Positions 24,527 through 33,149 of a stretch of 64,000 nt of DNA are shown here, one piece after another. The notes below the pieces were generated by a model, which searched no databases, was not told the DNA's origin, and saw nothing but the letters and a program-made list of their open reading frames with translations. This DNA is from Oscillospiraceae bacterium. GTDB taxonomy: Bacteria; Bacillota; Clostridia; Oscillospirales; Oscillospiraceae. A program made the position numbers and the translations under genes. The stretch's first letter is position 1, and each line of letters opens with the position of its first letter. Where the stretch lies: the NCBI GenBank assembly GCA_017622295.1, contig JAGARK010000073.1, positions 1-64,000 on the forward strand, given 5' to 3'.

Positions 24527-25312
24527 ATGATAAAGAAATGCACTTCGATCCTCATGCTTCTGTTGCTGTGCCTGACCATGGCATTGCCGGTCTTCGCGGC
24601 AAAAACCGGGTCCCGCCTTGTGGACAATGCGGACTACCTGACGGATGCCGAAGAAGCAGTCCTTCGAAATCAGCTCGATGAAATCAGTGCCCGGCAGGAA
24701 ATGGATGTTGTGGTTGTGACCATTCCGGCGCTGTATGGCGAGGATATCACTGCTTTTGCAGATGATTATTACGATGAAAACAGCTACCGCGAGGACGGCA
24801 TACTGCTGCTGATCTCCGATTTTGACCGCCAGTGGGCAATCTCCACCGCCGGAGCCGCGATCCCCGCCTTTACCGACGCCGGCCAGGAGTATCTAGTCAG
24901 TCAGTTTATCGACTCCCTGTCCGACGGTCAATACAGCGCGGCATTTGAAACCTACGCCGAGCTGTGCGACGAATTTCTCTCTCAGGCCAAATCCGGCACG
25001 CCCTATGACAGAGGCGCGCTGCCTAAGGAGCCCTTCCACGCCATAAGCAGTCTGTTGATTTCCTTCGGAATCGGTCTGCTTGCCGCTCTGATTACAACCG
25101 GTGTCATGAAAGGCAAACTGAAAACCGTCCACGCCCAGGCTGCCGCCGCACAGTATGTGCAGCCCGGAAGCCTGAACATCACGGAGGCCCGGGATATGTT
25201 CCTGTTCCGTCAGGTCCACCGGCAGAAGCGTGAGACCCAAAAATCCGGCGGCTCTTCCACCCACATGTCCTCTTCCGGAAGATCCCACGGTGGAAGCAAG
25301 GGTTCCTTCTAA
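24527..25312 (+). CDS. TPM-domain membrane protein (YdjH-like)
   Basis: A 261-residue protein: signal peptide ending at VFAA, an extracytoplasmic TPM domain (LVDNADYLTDAEEAVLRNQL through the DGILLLISDFDRQWAIST segment), a membrane helix near residue 180 and a cytoplasmic tail rich in Ser, His and Gly (SSGRSHGGSKGSF). It is the YdjH partner of the two preceding genes. ATG 24527 follows an AAGGAGG site; the frame from 24467 overlaps the previous gene and is rejected. Confidence 0.85.
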   Translation: MIKKCTSILMLLLLCLTMALPVFAAKTGSRLVDNADYLTDAEEAVLRNQLDEISARQEMDVVVVTIPALYGEDITAFADDYYDENSYREDGILLLISDFDRQWAISTAGAAIPAFTDAGQEYLVSQFIDSLSDGQYSAAFETYAELCDEFLSQAKSGTPYDRGALPKEPFHAISSLLISFGIGLLAALITTGVMKGKLKTVHAQAAAAQYVQPGSLNITEARDMFLFRQVHRQKRETQKSGGSSTHMSSSGRSHGGSKGSF

Positions 25313-25338
25313 AGCCTTCCCCCTGTTTTCCCGCGATA

Positions 25339-25375
25339 CGGGGCCTACTGTATGACAGTGGGCCCCGCATTGATT
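25339..25375 (+). terminator. Terminator of the ydjIGH-like operon
   Basis: A 12-bp stem (25339-25350 with 25356-25367, one G-U pair) followed by a T-rich run. Confidence 0.6.
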
Positions 25376-25403
25376 TATTCTTCCATAATTTCCGCAAAAA
25401 CAC

Positions 25404-25431
25404 TTGACAATTTCTTTTTTCATGCTATAAT
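25404..25431 (+). promoter_or_regulatory. tRNA-Tyr promoter
   Basis: Perfect TTGACA (25404-25409) and TATAAT (25426-25431) with a 16-bp spacer and an extended TG. Start predicted near 25438. Confidence 0.85.
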
Positions 25432-25471
25432 AATCGAGTTCTGTTTGAGCAGATTGTTCACAACCGAATAT

Positions 25472-25556
25472 GGGGGAATTCCCGAGTGGCCAAAGGGGAC
25501 AGACTGTAAATCTGCTGCTTATCGCTTCGGTGGTTCGAATCCACCTTCCCCCACCA
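25472..25556 (+). tRNA. tRNA-Tyr (GTA)
   Basis: A class II tRNA of 85 bases. The acceptor stem GGGGGAA pairs with TTCCCCC, the T-arm is GGTGG-TTCGAAT-CCACC, the anticodon loop CTGTAAA gives anticodon GTA at 25506-25508, and there is a long variable arm. CCA is encoded. ORFs across this region are artefacts. Confidence 0.95.
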
Positions 25557-25596
25557 TTAAAAGCCAAACACCGTCTGGTGTTTGGCTTTTAATTTT
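25557..25596 (+). terminator. tRNA-Tyr terminator
   Basis: AAAAGCCAAACACC (25559-25572) pairs with GGTGTTTGGCTTTT (25577-25590) directly after CCA. Confidence 0.85.
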
Positions 25597-25734
25597 ATCT
25601 GGATGCGTGGATTCGAACCGATTAAATATGACAGTCCCCTGGACTGTCACTCGCCACCGGCTCGACGGTGGCGACTCCTTTATTTTCTCCCCACGGGGGG
25701 AGAAAATGCAAATCGAATCCACCTTCCCCCACCA
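25597..25734 (+). repeat. tRNA-tail repeat, copy B, bounded by a duplicated tRNA 3' end
   Basis: This unit shares its first ~85 bases with copy A at 45-115. It ends at 25713-25734 with a perfect 22-base copy of the tRNA-Tyr 3' end (25535-25556). It contains GGATTCGAACC, the complement of a T-arm, and two small hairpins. It resembles the direct repeat left by tRNA-targeted integration, but nothing coding lies inside. Confidence 0.7.
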
Positions 25735-25770
25735 AAAATCCTGAAGGCAAAAGCGTTCAGGATTTTTCTT
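25735..25770 (+). terminator. Second terminator after tail repeat B
   Basis: AAAATCCTGAA pairs with TTCAGGATTTT around a 10-base loop, with a T-run. It follows the duplicated CCA end just as the terminator at 138-175 follows copy A. Confidence 0.75.
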
Positions 25771-25946
25771 TTTACCTCATCACTTTTAAAAGGTATTTAT
25801 TATGACGGAGAGACAGGCACGCCTTTGGGTGTGTCTTTTTTTCTGCTTCGTGGAGAATTCCCCTTCTTTTCTGAATAAAGTTGAAATTCCACCTGTTCTG
25901 TGATAGGATGAACCCAGAAAAATGCAATCATGGAAGGATGATTCAC

Positions 25947-28061
25947 TTGCCCGAATACAAGAAACGCAGGTCCGGCGGCCGATATCTGCGAAAAGGTCCC
26001 GCCGAAAATCATAAAACCACCATCCTGCCGATCAGTGCCGTCTATTGGCTGTTTACCCTGCTCTATCTGGAGCTGATCCTCCATATTGAGGCCTTCGGCG
26101 CACCCAATGGCGGCTTTGTCCTCGCCCTGGGCTTCAGCGCTGTATTTGCCCTGGGGTTTGCGCTGATATTGTCCTTCCTGCCGAAAAAGGCGCAGTTTAT
26201 CGCATCCTGCGTCATCACCGCCGTGCTGATCGTCTTTTACGGCAGCCAGATGGTTTACAATTTCGTCTTCGGCACCCTCTATTCCGTGGCCCAGATGGCC
26301 ATGGGCGGCGACGCGGTGACCTCCTTCTGGCGGGAAACCCTGCTCGCCATGACGGACCACATTTTCTGGATCCTGGCGCTGCTGGTGCCCATCGTCCCGC
26401 TGATCGCACTGAAAAAACACTTTACCCCCACCAATATGGTCTGGCGGGCCGTGATTCTCGCCGCAGCCGTTGCGCTGCAGCTGATCTGCGGTGCTTGTGT
26501 GGGCATCGGCGGTACCGGCTACTTCTCCAACCACTACTTCTATCACAGCAGCTCCGCCACAACCGATCAGACCACCTCCCGCTTCGGCCTGCTGACCGCC
26601 TTCCGGCTGGATCTGCTGGGCGCCGGGGATGCCGAGACTTCTCAATCCGCCTACTATGTCCCGGAGGCCACCGAGGCCCCCACCCAGACAGCCGATCCGG
26701 AGCAGCCCCAGGAAACGGCTTCCCCGGAGGAAACCACCCCCACCGAAACCGAGCCGGAACCAGAGCCCGAATACAACATCATCAACATTGATTTTGACAA
26801 GCTAAACGAACTGACCACCGATGAAGCCATCGAAGCCATCAACAATTACTGCGCCAGCCTGTCCGGCAGCACCAAAAACAAATACACCGGAATGCTCCGG
26901 GACTATAATCTGATCGTCCTGTGCGGCGAGAGCTTCTCCAGCGCCGCCATTCATCCGGAGGTCACCCCCACCCTGTACAAGATGGCCACCGAGGGTATCA
27001 TCTTCAACAATTTCTATAACAGCTTCCCCAACAACACCATCGACGGCGAATACGCCCTGTCCATGGGCCTTTACCCCGACACCAGCCGCAACAAAAACGA
27101 GAGCAGCTTCCTGGCCTCCCGGTTCTGCTATCTTCCCTACTGCCTGGGTAACGCCTTCCAGGAGCAGCTGGGGGCCCAGGGCTACGGTTACCACAACAAT
27201 AACCGGGATTATTACAGCCGCGGCGCCAGTCACTCCAACATGGGCTACAAGATGAAATTCTCCGGCAGCGGCATGAGCTTCACCTCCTCCGCCTGGCCCA
27301 AGTCGGACCTGGAAATGATGGAGCAGTCCGTGGATGACTACATCACCCAGGAGCAGTTCGTGGCCTACTATATGACCTTCTCCGGCCATATGAAATACAA
27401 TGTCAATGTCAACGGTATGGCCGCCAAGAATTACGACGCCGTTTCCCATCTGGACCTGAGCGAGACTGCAAAATGCTACCTGGCCTGCAATGTGGAGCTG
27501 GATAAGGCCATCGAATATCTGATGCAGCGGCTGGAGGCGGAGGGCATTGCCGACAAGACCGCCATCGTGCTGGTGGGCGACCACTATCCCTACGGCCTGA
27601 CGGACGAGGAATACTCCGAGCTCATCGGCTACACCGTGGATGATTTCTCCAAGTACAAGTCCTCCCTGCTGTTCTGGGTGGGCGGTCTGGAAGAAACAAT
27701 CGTGGTGGAGGAATACTGCTGCAATGTGGATATCCTGCCCACCATCCTGAACCTATGGGGCTTTGAGTACGACTCCCGGATGCTGGCAGGCACCGACGTC
27801 TTCTCCGACGGCCCCCACATGGCCGTGCTCATCGACAAGAGTTTCTTAACCGACAAGGTCTGGCTCAACGCCAACACCGGCGAAGTCCGCTATCTGGCGG
27901 AGGAAAACCAGCTGCCCGAAAACTATGTGGAGAATCTGATCCGGACTGTGGAGACCAAGTTCTCCATCTCCGCAGATATCCTCAATAAGTCTTACTACAA
28001 ATTCGTCTTCGAAACCGGCAGCGACGCCATTGACTCCGAACTGCGAAGCACAAGCGAATAA
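25947..28061 (+). CDS. LTA synthase family sulfatase-fold membrane protein
   Basis: About 704 residues: basic N terminus, five membrane helices (to residue ~210), a Pro/Glu/Thr-rich linker, then an extracellular alkaline-phosphatase-fold domain. The likely nucleophile Thr lies in PNNTIDGEYAL, a metal-site Glu in LCGESFSS and Asp/His in VGDHYPYG, as in lipoteichoic acid synthases. It would transfer glycerol-phosphate or another phospho-head group at the cell surface. TTG 25947 has GGAAGG 9 bases upstream; ATG 25938 and 25908 are alternatives with worse spacing. Confidence 0.85.
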   Translation: MPEYKKRRSGGRYLRKGPAENHKTTILPISAVYWLFTLLYLELILHIEAFGAPNGGFVLALGFSAVFALGFALILSFLPKKAQFIASCVITAVLIVFYGSQMVYNFVFGTLYSVAQMAMGGDAVTSFWRETLLAMTDHIFWILALLVPIVPLIALKKHFTPTNMVWRAVILAAAVALQLICGACVGIGGTGYFSNHYFYHSSSATTDQTTSRFGLLTAFRLDLLGAGDAETSQSAYYVPEATEAPTQTADPEQPQETASPEETTPTETEPEPEPEYNIINIDFDKLNELTTDEAIEAINNYCASLSGSTKNKYTGMLRDYNLIVLCGESFSSAAIHPEVTPTLYKMATEGIIFNNFYNSFPNNTIDGEYALSMGLYPDTSRNKNESSFLASRFCYLPYCLGNAFQEQLGAQGYGYHNNNRDYYSRGASHSNMGYKMKFSGSGMSFTSSAWPKSDLEMMEQSVDDYITQEQFVAYYMTFSGHMKYNVNVNGMAAKNYDAVSHLDLSETAKCYLACNVELDKAIEYLMQRLEAEGIADKTAIVLVGDHYPYGLTDEEYSELIGYTVDDFSKYKSSLLFWVGGLEETIVVEEYCCNVDILPTILNLWGFEYDSRMLAGTDVFSDGPHMAVLIDKSFLTDKVWLNANTGEVRYLAEENQLPENYVENLIRTVETKFSISADILNKSYYKFVFETGSDAIDSELRSTSE

Positions 28062-28068
28062 CCCCCTA

Positions 28069-28101
28069 AAAGGCCCGGACTTTGACAGAGTCCGGGCCTT
28101 T
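28069..28101 (+). terminator. Terminator
   Basis: AAAGGCCCGGACT (28069-28081) pairs with AGTCCGGGCCTTT (28089-28101). Confidence 0.8.
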
Positions 28102-28174
28102 CGCAATCAGAGCAAGCAAATATAACACAAAATCTCCCATACACTTCAGTTCCGCTCCAAAATTCGGAAAATTA

Positions 28175-28203
28175 TTGCAATTCAAATCGAATCCCGTTAT
28201 AAT
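28175..28203 (+). promoter_or_regulatory. Promoter of the lrp-like gene
   Basis: TTGCAA (28175-28180), 17-bp spacer, TATAAT (28198-28203). Confidence 0.75.
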
Positions 28204-28238
28204 ATGCCAAGACACAAAGCTAACTGGGAGACAGAGCT

Positions 28239-28679
28239 ATGGATGATATCGATTCTAAAATTCTGCATATTCTCTCTGCCCATGCCGACACCAGTGCCAC
28301 CCGGATCGGTGAAATGGTGGGGCTGTCCATTCCGGCAGTGAACAAACGGATCCAGAAGCTCCAGAAGGAGGGCATTCTGCAGCGCTTCACGATCCTCACC
28401 GATGGCCGTGCCGTTGGAAAGCCCATCACCACCTATGTTCTGATCCTGCTTCACACCGACATCGGAACCGACGATCTGCTGGATTACATCCTGTCGGACC
28501 CAGACATTCTGGAATGCTCCGCCATCACAGGAGAATATGACTACCTGCTGAAAATCTGTGCCGCTGACGTCCAGGCGTTGGAGCAAAAGCTGATTTGCCT
28601 GCGAAAAAACGGCATCATCAAAAGCCAGACCATGCTGGTTCTGGAAGCGCACAAATCCCAGCCCACGATTCTGCCCTGA
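28239..28679 (+). CDS. Lrp/AsnC-family transcriptional regulator
   Basis: A 146-residue regulator: helix-turn-helix (DSKILHILSAHADTSATRIG, GLSIPAVNKRIQKLQKEGI) followed by the RAM effector domain (ILECSAITGEYDYLLKICA). Family members sense amino acids. It lies 24 bases before a thioredoxin-domain lipoprotein gene on the same strand, which it may control. Confidence 0.9.
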   Translation: MDDIDSKILHILSAHADTSATRIGEMVGLSIPAVNKRIQKLQKEGILQRFTILTDGRAVGKPITTYVLILLHTDIGTDDLLDYILSDPDILECSAITGEYDYLLKICAADVQALEQKLICLRKNGIIKSQTMLVLEAHKSQPTILP

Positions 28680-28703
28680 AAACCATTACTTCCGGAGGAC
28701 CAT

Positions 28704-31520
28704 ATGATCAATTTCAAAAAAATCCTGTCCATTCTGCTGTGCCTCTCCATGATTGCGGGCATGGCCGCCTGCGGCAGTTCCGCCCCTGCGGAAGAAACCC
28801 AGGCTGCCGATACCACTTACACCGTTACAATCCATACCGCCGGCAATATGGCCCTGCCCGGTATCGATGTATACGTTTACACAGACGAGACCCTGACAAA
28901 CCTTGCCCAGTACGGCCAGACTGACGAAAACGGCACCGCGCAGTTCACTCTGCCCGAAAGCGACAGCTACGCTGTTACCCTTTCCGGCACCGCCGCCGGC
29001 TATGCGGTGGAAACCAGCTACCGCTTCTCCGGCACCGCTGCTGACATCACCCTGATCTCCTCCCTGATTTCCGGCGAGAGCCTCTCCGGTGCCTCCCTGG
29101 GCGTGGGCGATGTGATGTACGATTTCACTGTCACCACCCCCGCCGGCGAGACCATTACCCTCTCCGAAATGCTCGCCGAGAAGGAGATGGTGCTGCTGAA
29201 TTTCTGGTACACCACCTGCACCTGGTGCCTCAAGGAATTTCCCTATATGGAGGAAGCCTGGCAGCAGTACAGCAACGATGTGGGCATCATTGCCCTGAAC
29301 CCCCTTGAAGAGGATGAGGCCATCGCCTCCTTCCAGGCCCAGAACGCCCTGACCTTCCCCATGGCCAAGTGCCCCGCCGCCTGGTCTGCCACCTTCGGTA
29401 TCTCCGGCTATCCCACCTCCATCGTTGTGGACCGCTACGGCGTCATCTGTCTGATGGAAGCCGGCGGCATCACCAGCCTGCGGCCCTTCATCAGCGTCTT
29501 TGACCACTTCACCGGCGACGACTACGACCAGACCCTCTACGGCGGTCTCAGCGAACTGGTGACCACTGTGAAGCCCACGGTGACCATGGAGTCCCCCGAA
29601 GCCGTCAGCGCCGTCTTTGACGGTGGGACACTGGATGTGACCTACCGCCCCGAGACCGAAGGAGAAAATGCCGAATACTCCTGGCCCTTTGTCATCACCG
29701 AGAAAAACGGGGAAGCCTGTCTGAAGGCCTCCAACCAGGGCATTGAGGATTCCTACGCCATTCTCTATGCCGATGTAAGCCTAAAGGCCGGACAGGCCAT
29801 TGGCTTTGAGTATCTGGCCTCCTCCGAGAAGGGCTGCGATATCCTCTACGTCATCGTGGATGACCAGCCGGTTTACTTCATCTCCGGCTATAACGAGGAA
29901 GAGCGCTGGGAAACCTGCTATCCCTGGGTGGCCCTGGAAGACGGCGTCCACGAGGTGGCACTGTGCTATCTGAAGGATTCCGACGCCAACGAAGGTGACG
30001 ATACTGTTTACCTGAAGAATCTGCACATCACTGAGCAGTCCGAAATCTCCGCCCCCACCTACATTCCCCGCAGCGCTGCCACCGAAACCGGCGAACTGGA
30101 ATACGCGTATGTGGACATCTTCTTTAATGACGCTGACGGATATTACCATGTGGGCAGCGCCGACGGCCCTTTGCTGCTGGCGGACCTGATGAACTACACC
30201 CAGTTCAGCGAGGAGCAGACCATCTGGGAGATGACCTACTACGGCGACATTTCCATCGGCGGCAAGAGCTACTATGACGATGTCGTCGATTACTTCTCCT
30301 ACGCATCCAATTCTTCCCTGAGCGGCGTGTGCACCGTTGATCAGGAGTTGGCGGACTTCCTGAAACTCGTGGACAACATTGCGGGCTTTGACGATGAAGA
30401 CGAGCTGGAGTGGCTGAAGGCCTGCAAATACTACGCCGCCTACGGCACGGACGAGCAGCTGACGGACCCCATCAAGGGACTGAATACCAACTGTGCCTTT
30501 GAAGCCAGGCTCGGTGCCAATTCCATCAGCTATGACCGGCCCATCATGCCCCGGGGCCTGCTGGCCGAATTTGTGCCCACCCGTTCCGGTGTCTACCGCA
30601 TCACCTCCCACAGCGATTCCCAGCAGGGTGTGGAGGGCTGGATCTTCCGGGAGGGCCGGACAGATATGTACACCTACGCCTTTGACGAGCGGATGAATTC
30701 CGACAATGCCAACGTCTCCATGGTCTATTACATGGAAGCCGGCCAGTCCTACTTCATCGACATCGCCTACTGGGACATTTACGAAGTGGGTACCATCGAC
30801 TACACCATCGAATATGTGGCCGGGGAATTTGATCTCTTCCGCTCCTGCTCCCCCGGATATTTCACCTATGACACCAACGCCACCGGCGACATGATGTACG
30901 CCCTGATCAGCGGCGGCATCGATGTGGTGCTGGGCGAGGACGGCTATTACCACGAAGATCTGGGCCGTGACGCCAACGGCAAGCAGAAAACGGGGAGCAT
31001 CATCTATGCCGACTTTACAGGCCTGACCTCCGTGTTCAGCAAGCCCATCGCCACCGTCAACGCCTATAACGAAGACGGCAGCTACCTGCTGGACAGCGAC
31101 GGCAAACCCGTGATGGTCAAGGGCATGATCGACCTGGGGGGCTTTGATTTCAGCAAGACTGAGGATGATCTGTACATCCTGTCGGTGCTGGAAAAGCACG
31201 ACGGCGATAAAGATGCCGCTGACGCCTACCTGCGGCAGCAGTGGGGGGCGGATTATGACGCCAATGCCGACGCCTATCAGCTCAAGGACGTCTACGCCGG
31301 CCGCTACCACGGCAGAGGTGAGGATCTGACGGATGAGATCAGCGCGTACCTCGACAAGATCATCACCACCGGCAACCCAGAGAAGATCGGCTGTGTTCCC
31401 GTGGACGAAGCCCTGGCCGAAATTCTGCAGAAACTGATGGACAAATACACCTTCTCCGGAGTGGACCACTCCTGGAAAAAGCTCTGCTACTATTACGACC
31501 ACCTGGGCCCTGAAGAATGA
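28704..31520 (+). CDS. Large lipoprotein with TlpA-like thioredoxin domain
   Basis: A 938-residue lipoprotein: lipobox MAAC, a carboxypeptidase-regulatory-like beta domain (residues ~40-120), a TlpA/redoxin domain with active site CTWC (LLNFWYTTCTWCLKEFPY, residues ~140-270), then about 650 residues of beta-sandwich regions (one carbohydrate-binding-like, VSLKAGQAIGFEYLASSEKG) and an acidic helical end. It is anchored outside the membrane and could reduce or isomerise disulfides on surface proteins. Thioredoxin domains joined to such a long tail are unusual. GGAGG precedes the ATG. Confidence 0.8.
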   Translation: MINFKKILSILLCLSMIAGMAACGSSAPAEETQAADTTYTVTIHTAGNMALPGIDVYVYTDETLTNLAQYGQTDENGTAQFTLPESDSYAVTLSGTAAGYAVETSYRFSGTAADITLISSLISGESLSGASLGVGDVMYDFTVTTPAGETITLSEMLAEKEMVLLNFWYTTCTWCLKEFPYMEEAWQQYSNDVGIIALNPLEEDEAIASFQAQNALTFPMAKCPAAWSATFGISGYPTSIVVDRYGVICLMEAGGITSLRPFISVFDHFTGDDYDQTLYGGLSELVTTVKPTVTMESPEAVSAVFDGGTLDVTYRPETEGENAEYSWPFVITEKNGEACLKASNQGIEDSYAILYADVSLKAGQAIGFEYLASSEKGCDILYVIVDDQPVYFISGYNEEERWETCYPWVALEDGVHEVALCYLKDSDANEGDDTVYLKNLHITEQSEISAPTYIPRSAATETGELEYAYVDIFFNDADGYYHVGSADGPLLLADLMNYTQFSEEQTIWEMTYYGDISIGGKSYYDDVVDYFSYASNSSLSGVCTVDQELADFLKLVDNIAGFDDEDELEWLKACKYYAAYGTDEQLTDPIKGLNTNCAFEARLGANSISYDRPIMPRGLLAEFVPTRSGVYRITSHSDSQQGVEGWIFREGRTDMYTYAFDERMNSDNANVSMVYYMEAGQSYFIDIAYWDIYEVGTIDYTIEYVAGEFDLFRSCSPGYFTYDTNATGDMMYALISGGIDVVLGEDGYYHEDLGRDANGKQKTGSIIYADFTGLTSVFSKPIATVNAYNEDGSYLLDSDGKPVMVKGMIDLGGFDFSKTEDDLYILSVLEKHDGDKDAADAYLRQQWGADYDANADAYQLKDVYAGRYHGRGEDLTDEISAYLDKIITTGNPEKIGCVPVDEALAEILQKLMDKYTFSGVDHSWKKLCYYYDHLGPEE

Positions 31521-31522
31521 AT

Positions 31523-31557
31523 AAAAACGCTACCATCCAATGATGGTAGCGTTTTTT
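31523..31557 (+). terminator. Terminator
   Basis: AAAACGCTACCATC (31524-31537) pairs with GATGGTAGCGTTTT (31542-31555), followed by TTT. Confidence 0.85.
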
Positions 31558-31568
31558 ACGGATTATTT

Positions 31569-31645
31569 CGAATTACAGTTTATCATACAGATTATCGATA
31601 TCGGATGTAGGGGTGTTCGTAACCGGCGCTGTAAACTGCAATTTA
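31569..31645. repeat. Miniature inverted repeat R1
   Basis: Left end GAATTACAGTTTATC, right end GTAAACTGCAATTTA, with the core CAGATTATCGATATCGGATG. The same ends and core recur at R2 and R3. The last three bases are the stop codon of the minus-strand gene that follows. Confidence 0.7.
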
Positions 31646-32998
31646 TTTCCTCAGGTATTTACCGCCCTTCTTTTTTCTGCCGAAAATCAGGAGCAGCAGG
31701 ATCAGCACCACAATGCCTCCGATGACCGCCGGCAGCAGGAGATTGGTCTTTTCAACGGGTACTTCCGGCTCCGCAGGAGCAGGCTGGATGGGAGCTGGCT
31801 CCATTTCCGGGGCCATCGTGGGGGCTTCTGTGGGAATGGGCTCCAGCTTTTCCTCCGTCCGGGTAAACTCCAGACCGCAGGAGCAGTAACCCACACTGAG
31901 GCCTTCCTTCTCGGTTGTGGGCGCTTCCTTCAGGGTCCACTCTGTAACCATATGGTTCAGCAGCTGGTAATCGTCGGTGTATCTGTAGCCGCAGGAGGTA
32001 CAGGTATAGACCGTGTGTCCATAGGTGGTACAGTCGGATTCCACCACCGTCTGCTCATATTCCGGCTCCTGGCACATCTCCGGCCGGATCTCCGCGTCAT
32101 AGACAAACTGCTCATTGTTGACAAAATCCACCGTGTTGTCGGACTCCGTCCGGTAGCTGGTCATGAACTCGCCCACCAGTCCCTTGCAGTAGGCCCGGCG
32201 GTCGGAATTGACCTCAAAGAAGGTGATCTTACCGATGACGCTGTTGCCCTGAAGGTTGCAGGTCCAGTCGCCCAGAGGGTGGCGCATCAGCATGCCTACC
32301 AGACCGCCGTTATGTGCGTAGCCGTACTCAGAGGAATAGCCGTCGATGGTGACGGTGCAGTTTTCGATGTCCATGAAGCCCGTGGCCAGAATGCCGCCCA
32401 TGAACTGCTCGTCCCGCCGGGTCTGGTCGGTATCTGTGCAGATGAGGGTCACATCCACGGTGCAGTCCCGGACATGTCCGCTGCCATAGCCCGCAATGCC
32501 GCCCACGCCGAACATCCGGTCATGGGCCCGCAGCTCCAGATTGCCGGTCACGGTGCAGCCGGTGATGGTGCTGGCCTCGCAGTAGCCCGCAAGTCCTGCC
32601 AGGAAGCAGGAATTGTCCGTCTCTACCAGGCCCCGGACATTGATGAGTTTCAGGTCCCTGACCTCGGCCTCCTTTAGGATGCCAAACAGACCCACATACC
32701 AGCTCTCATAGAGGATGCTGTTGCCGTCGCAGGATTTGGCGGTGGTGTCGCCGGGCTGGGAAAGCTCCAGATTCAGGATCGCATGGCCGTTGCCGTCCAG
32801 GCTGCCGTAAAAATCAATGGGCTTCCAGTCGATGCCGGTCATATCCAGATCTTCCATCAGGATGTAGCTGCCCTCCGGGTTATTCGCCACGGCCTGCAGC
32901 TCCTGGACGGTTCGGATCTCGGTGACCTCCTCCGCCGTCGCGGGTATCGCCAGCACCATCATCAGCGCCAGCACCCAGAGCCAAATGGTCTTCTTCAT
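31643..32998 (-). CDS. Surface protein with GLUG-like repeats and C-terminal membrane anchor
   Basis: A 451-residue secreted protein: signal peptide ending at PATAEE, repeated GLUG-like beta-helix strands (YVGLFGILKEAEVRDLKLIN, FLAGLAGYCEASTITGCTV, GVGGIAGYGSGHVRDCTV), a cysteine-containing segment (YTCTSCGYRY, SVGYCSCGLEF), a Pro/Glu stalk, one membrane helix and a basic tail (GRKKKGGKYLRK). The beta-helix would project from the cell surface. Its TAA stop codon is formed by the end of repeat R1. Confidence 0.75.
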   Translation of the reverse strand: MKKTIWLWVLALMMVLAIPATAEEVTEIRTVQELQAVANNPEGSYILMEDLDMTGIDWKPIDFYGSLDGNGHAILNLELSQPGDTTAKSCDGNSILYESWYVGLFGILKEAEVRDLKLINVRGLVETDNSCFLAGLAGYCEASTITGCTVTGNLELRAHDRMFGVGGIAGYGSGHVRDCTVDVTLICTDTDQTRRDEQFMGGILATGFMDIENCTVTIDGYSSEYGYAHNGGLVGMLMRHPLGDWTCNLQGNSVIGKITFFEVNSDRRAYCKGLVGEFMTSYRTESDNTVDFVNNEQFVYDAEIRPEMCQEPEYEQTVVESDCTTYGHTVYTCTSCGYRYTDDYQLLNHMVTEWTLKEAPTTEKEGLSVGYCSCGLEFTRTEEKLEPIPTEAPTMAPEMEPAPIQPAPAEPEVPVEKTNLLLPAVIGGIVVLILLLLIFGRKKKGGKYLRK

Positions 32999-33149
32999 AA
33001 GACGCGCCTCTTTTCACAGAAAAATACTATCAAAACTATACCACATTCCCCCGGCTGCGTCAATAAATGGGCTTTTTCTTCCCGGCGCATTGACTTTCGC
33101 CCGGAAGAAATGTTAGGATATTGTCAATACAATGCCGGGAGGCGCTTTT

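Noticed and set aside
25519..25722. Protein-like ORFs over the tRNA-Tyr and its tail (e.g. the GEGGFEPPKR-type frame)
   Set aside because: These are antisense translations of tRNA T-arm sequence, a common annotation artefact.
1..25734. A 25.5-kb genomic island between the two tRNA-tail repeats
   Set aside because: No integrase or transfer gene lies between them, the genes are ordinary metabolism, and each tail can be explained by its own tRNA gene.
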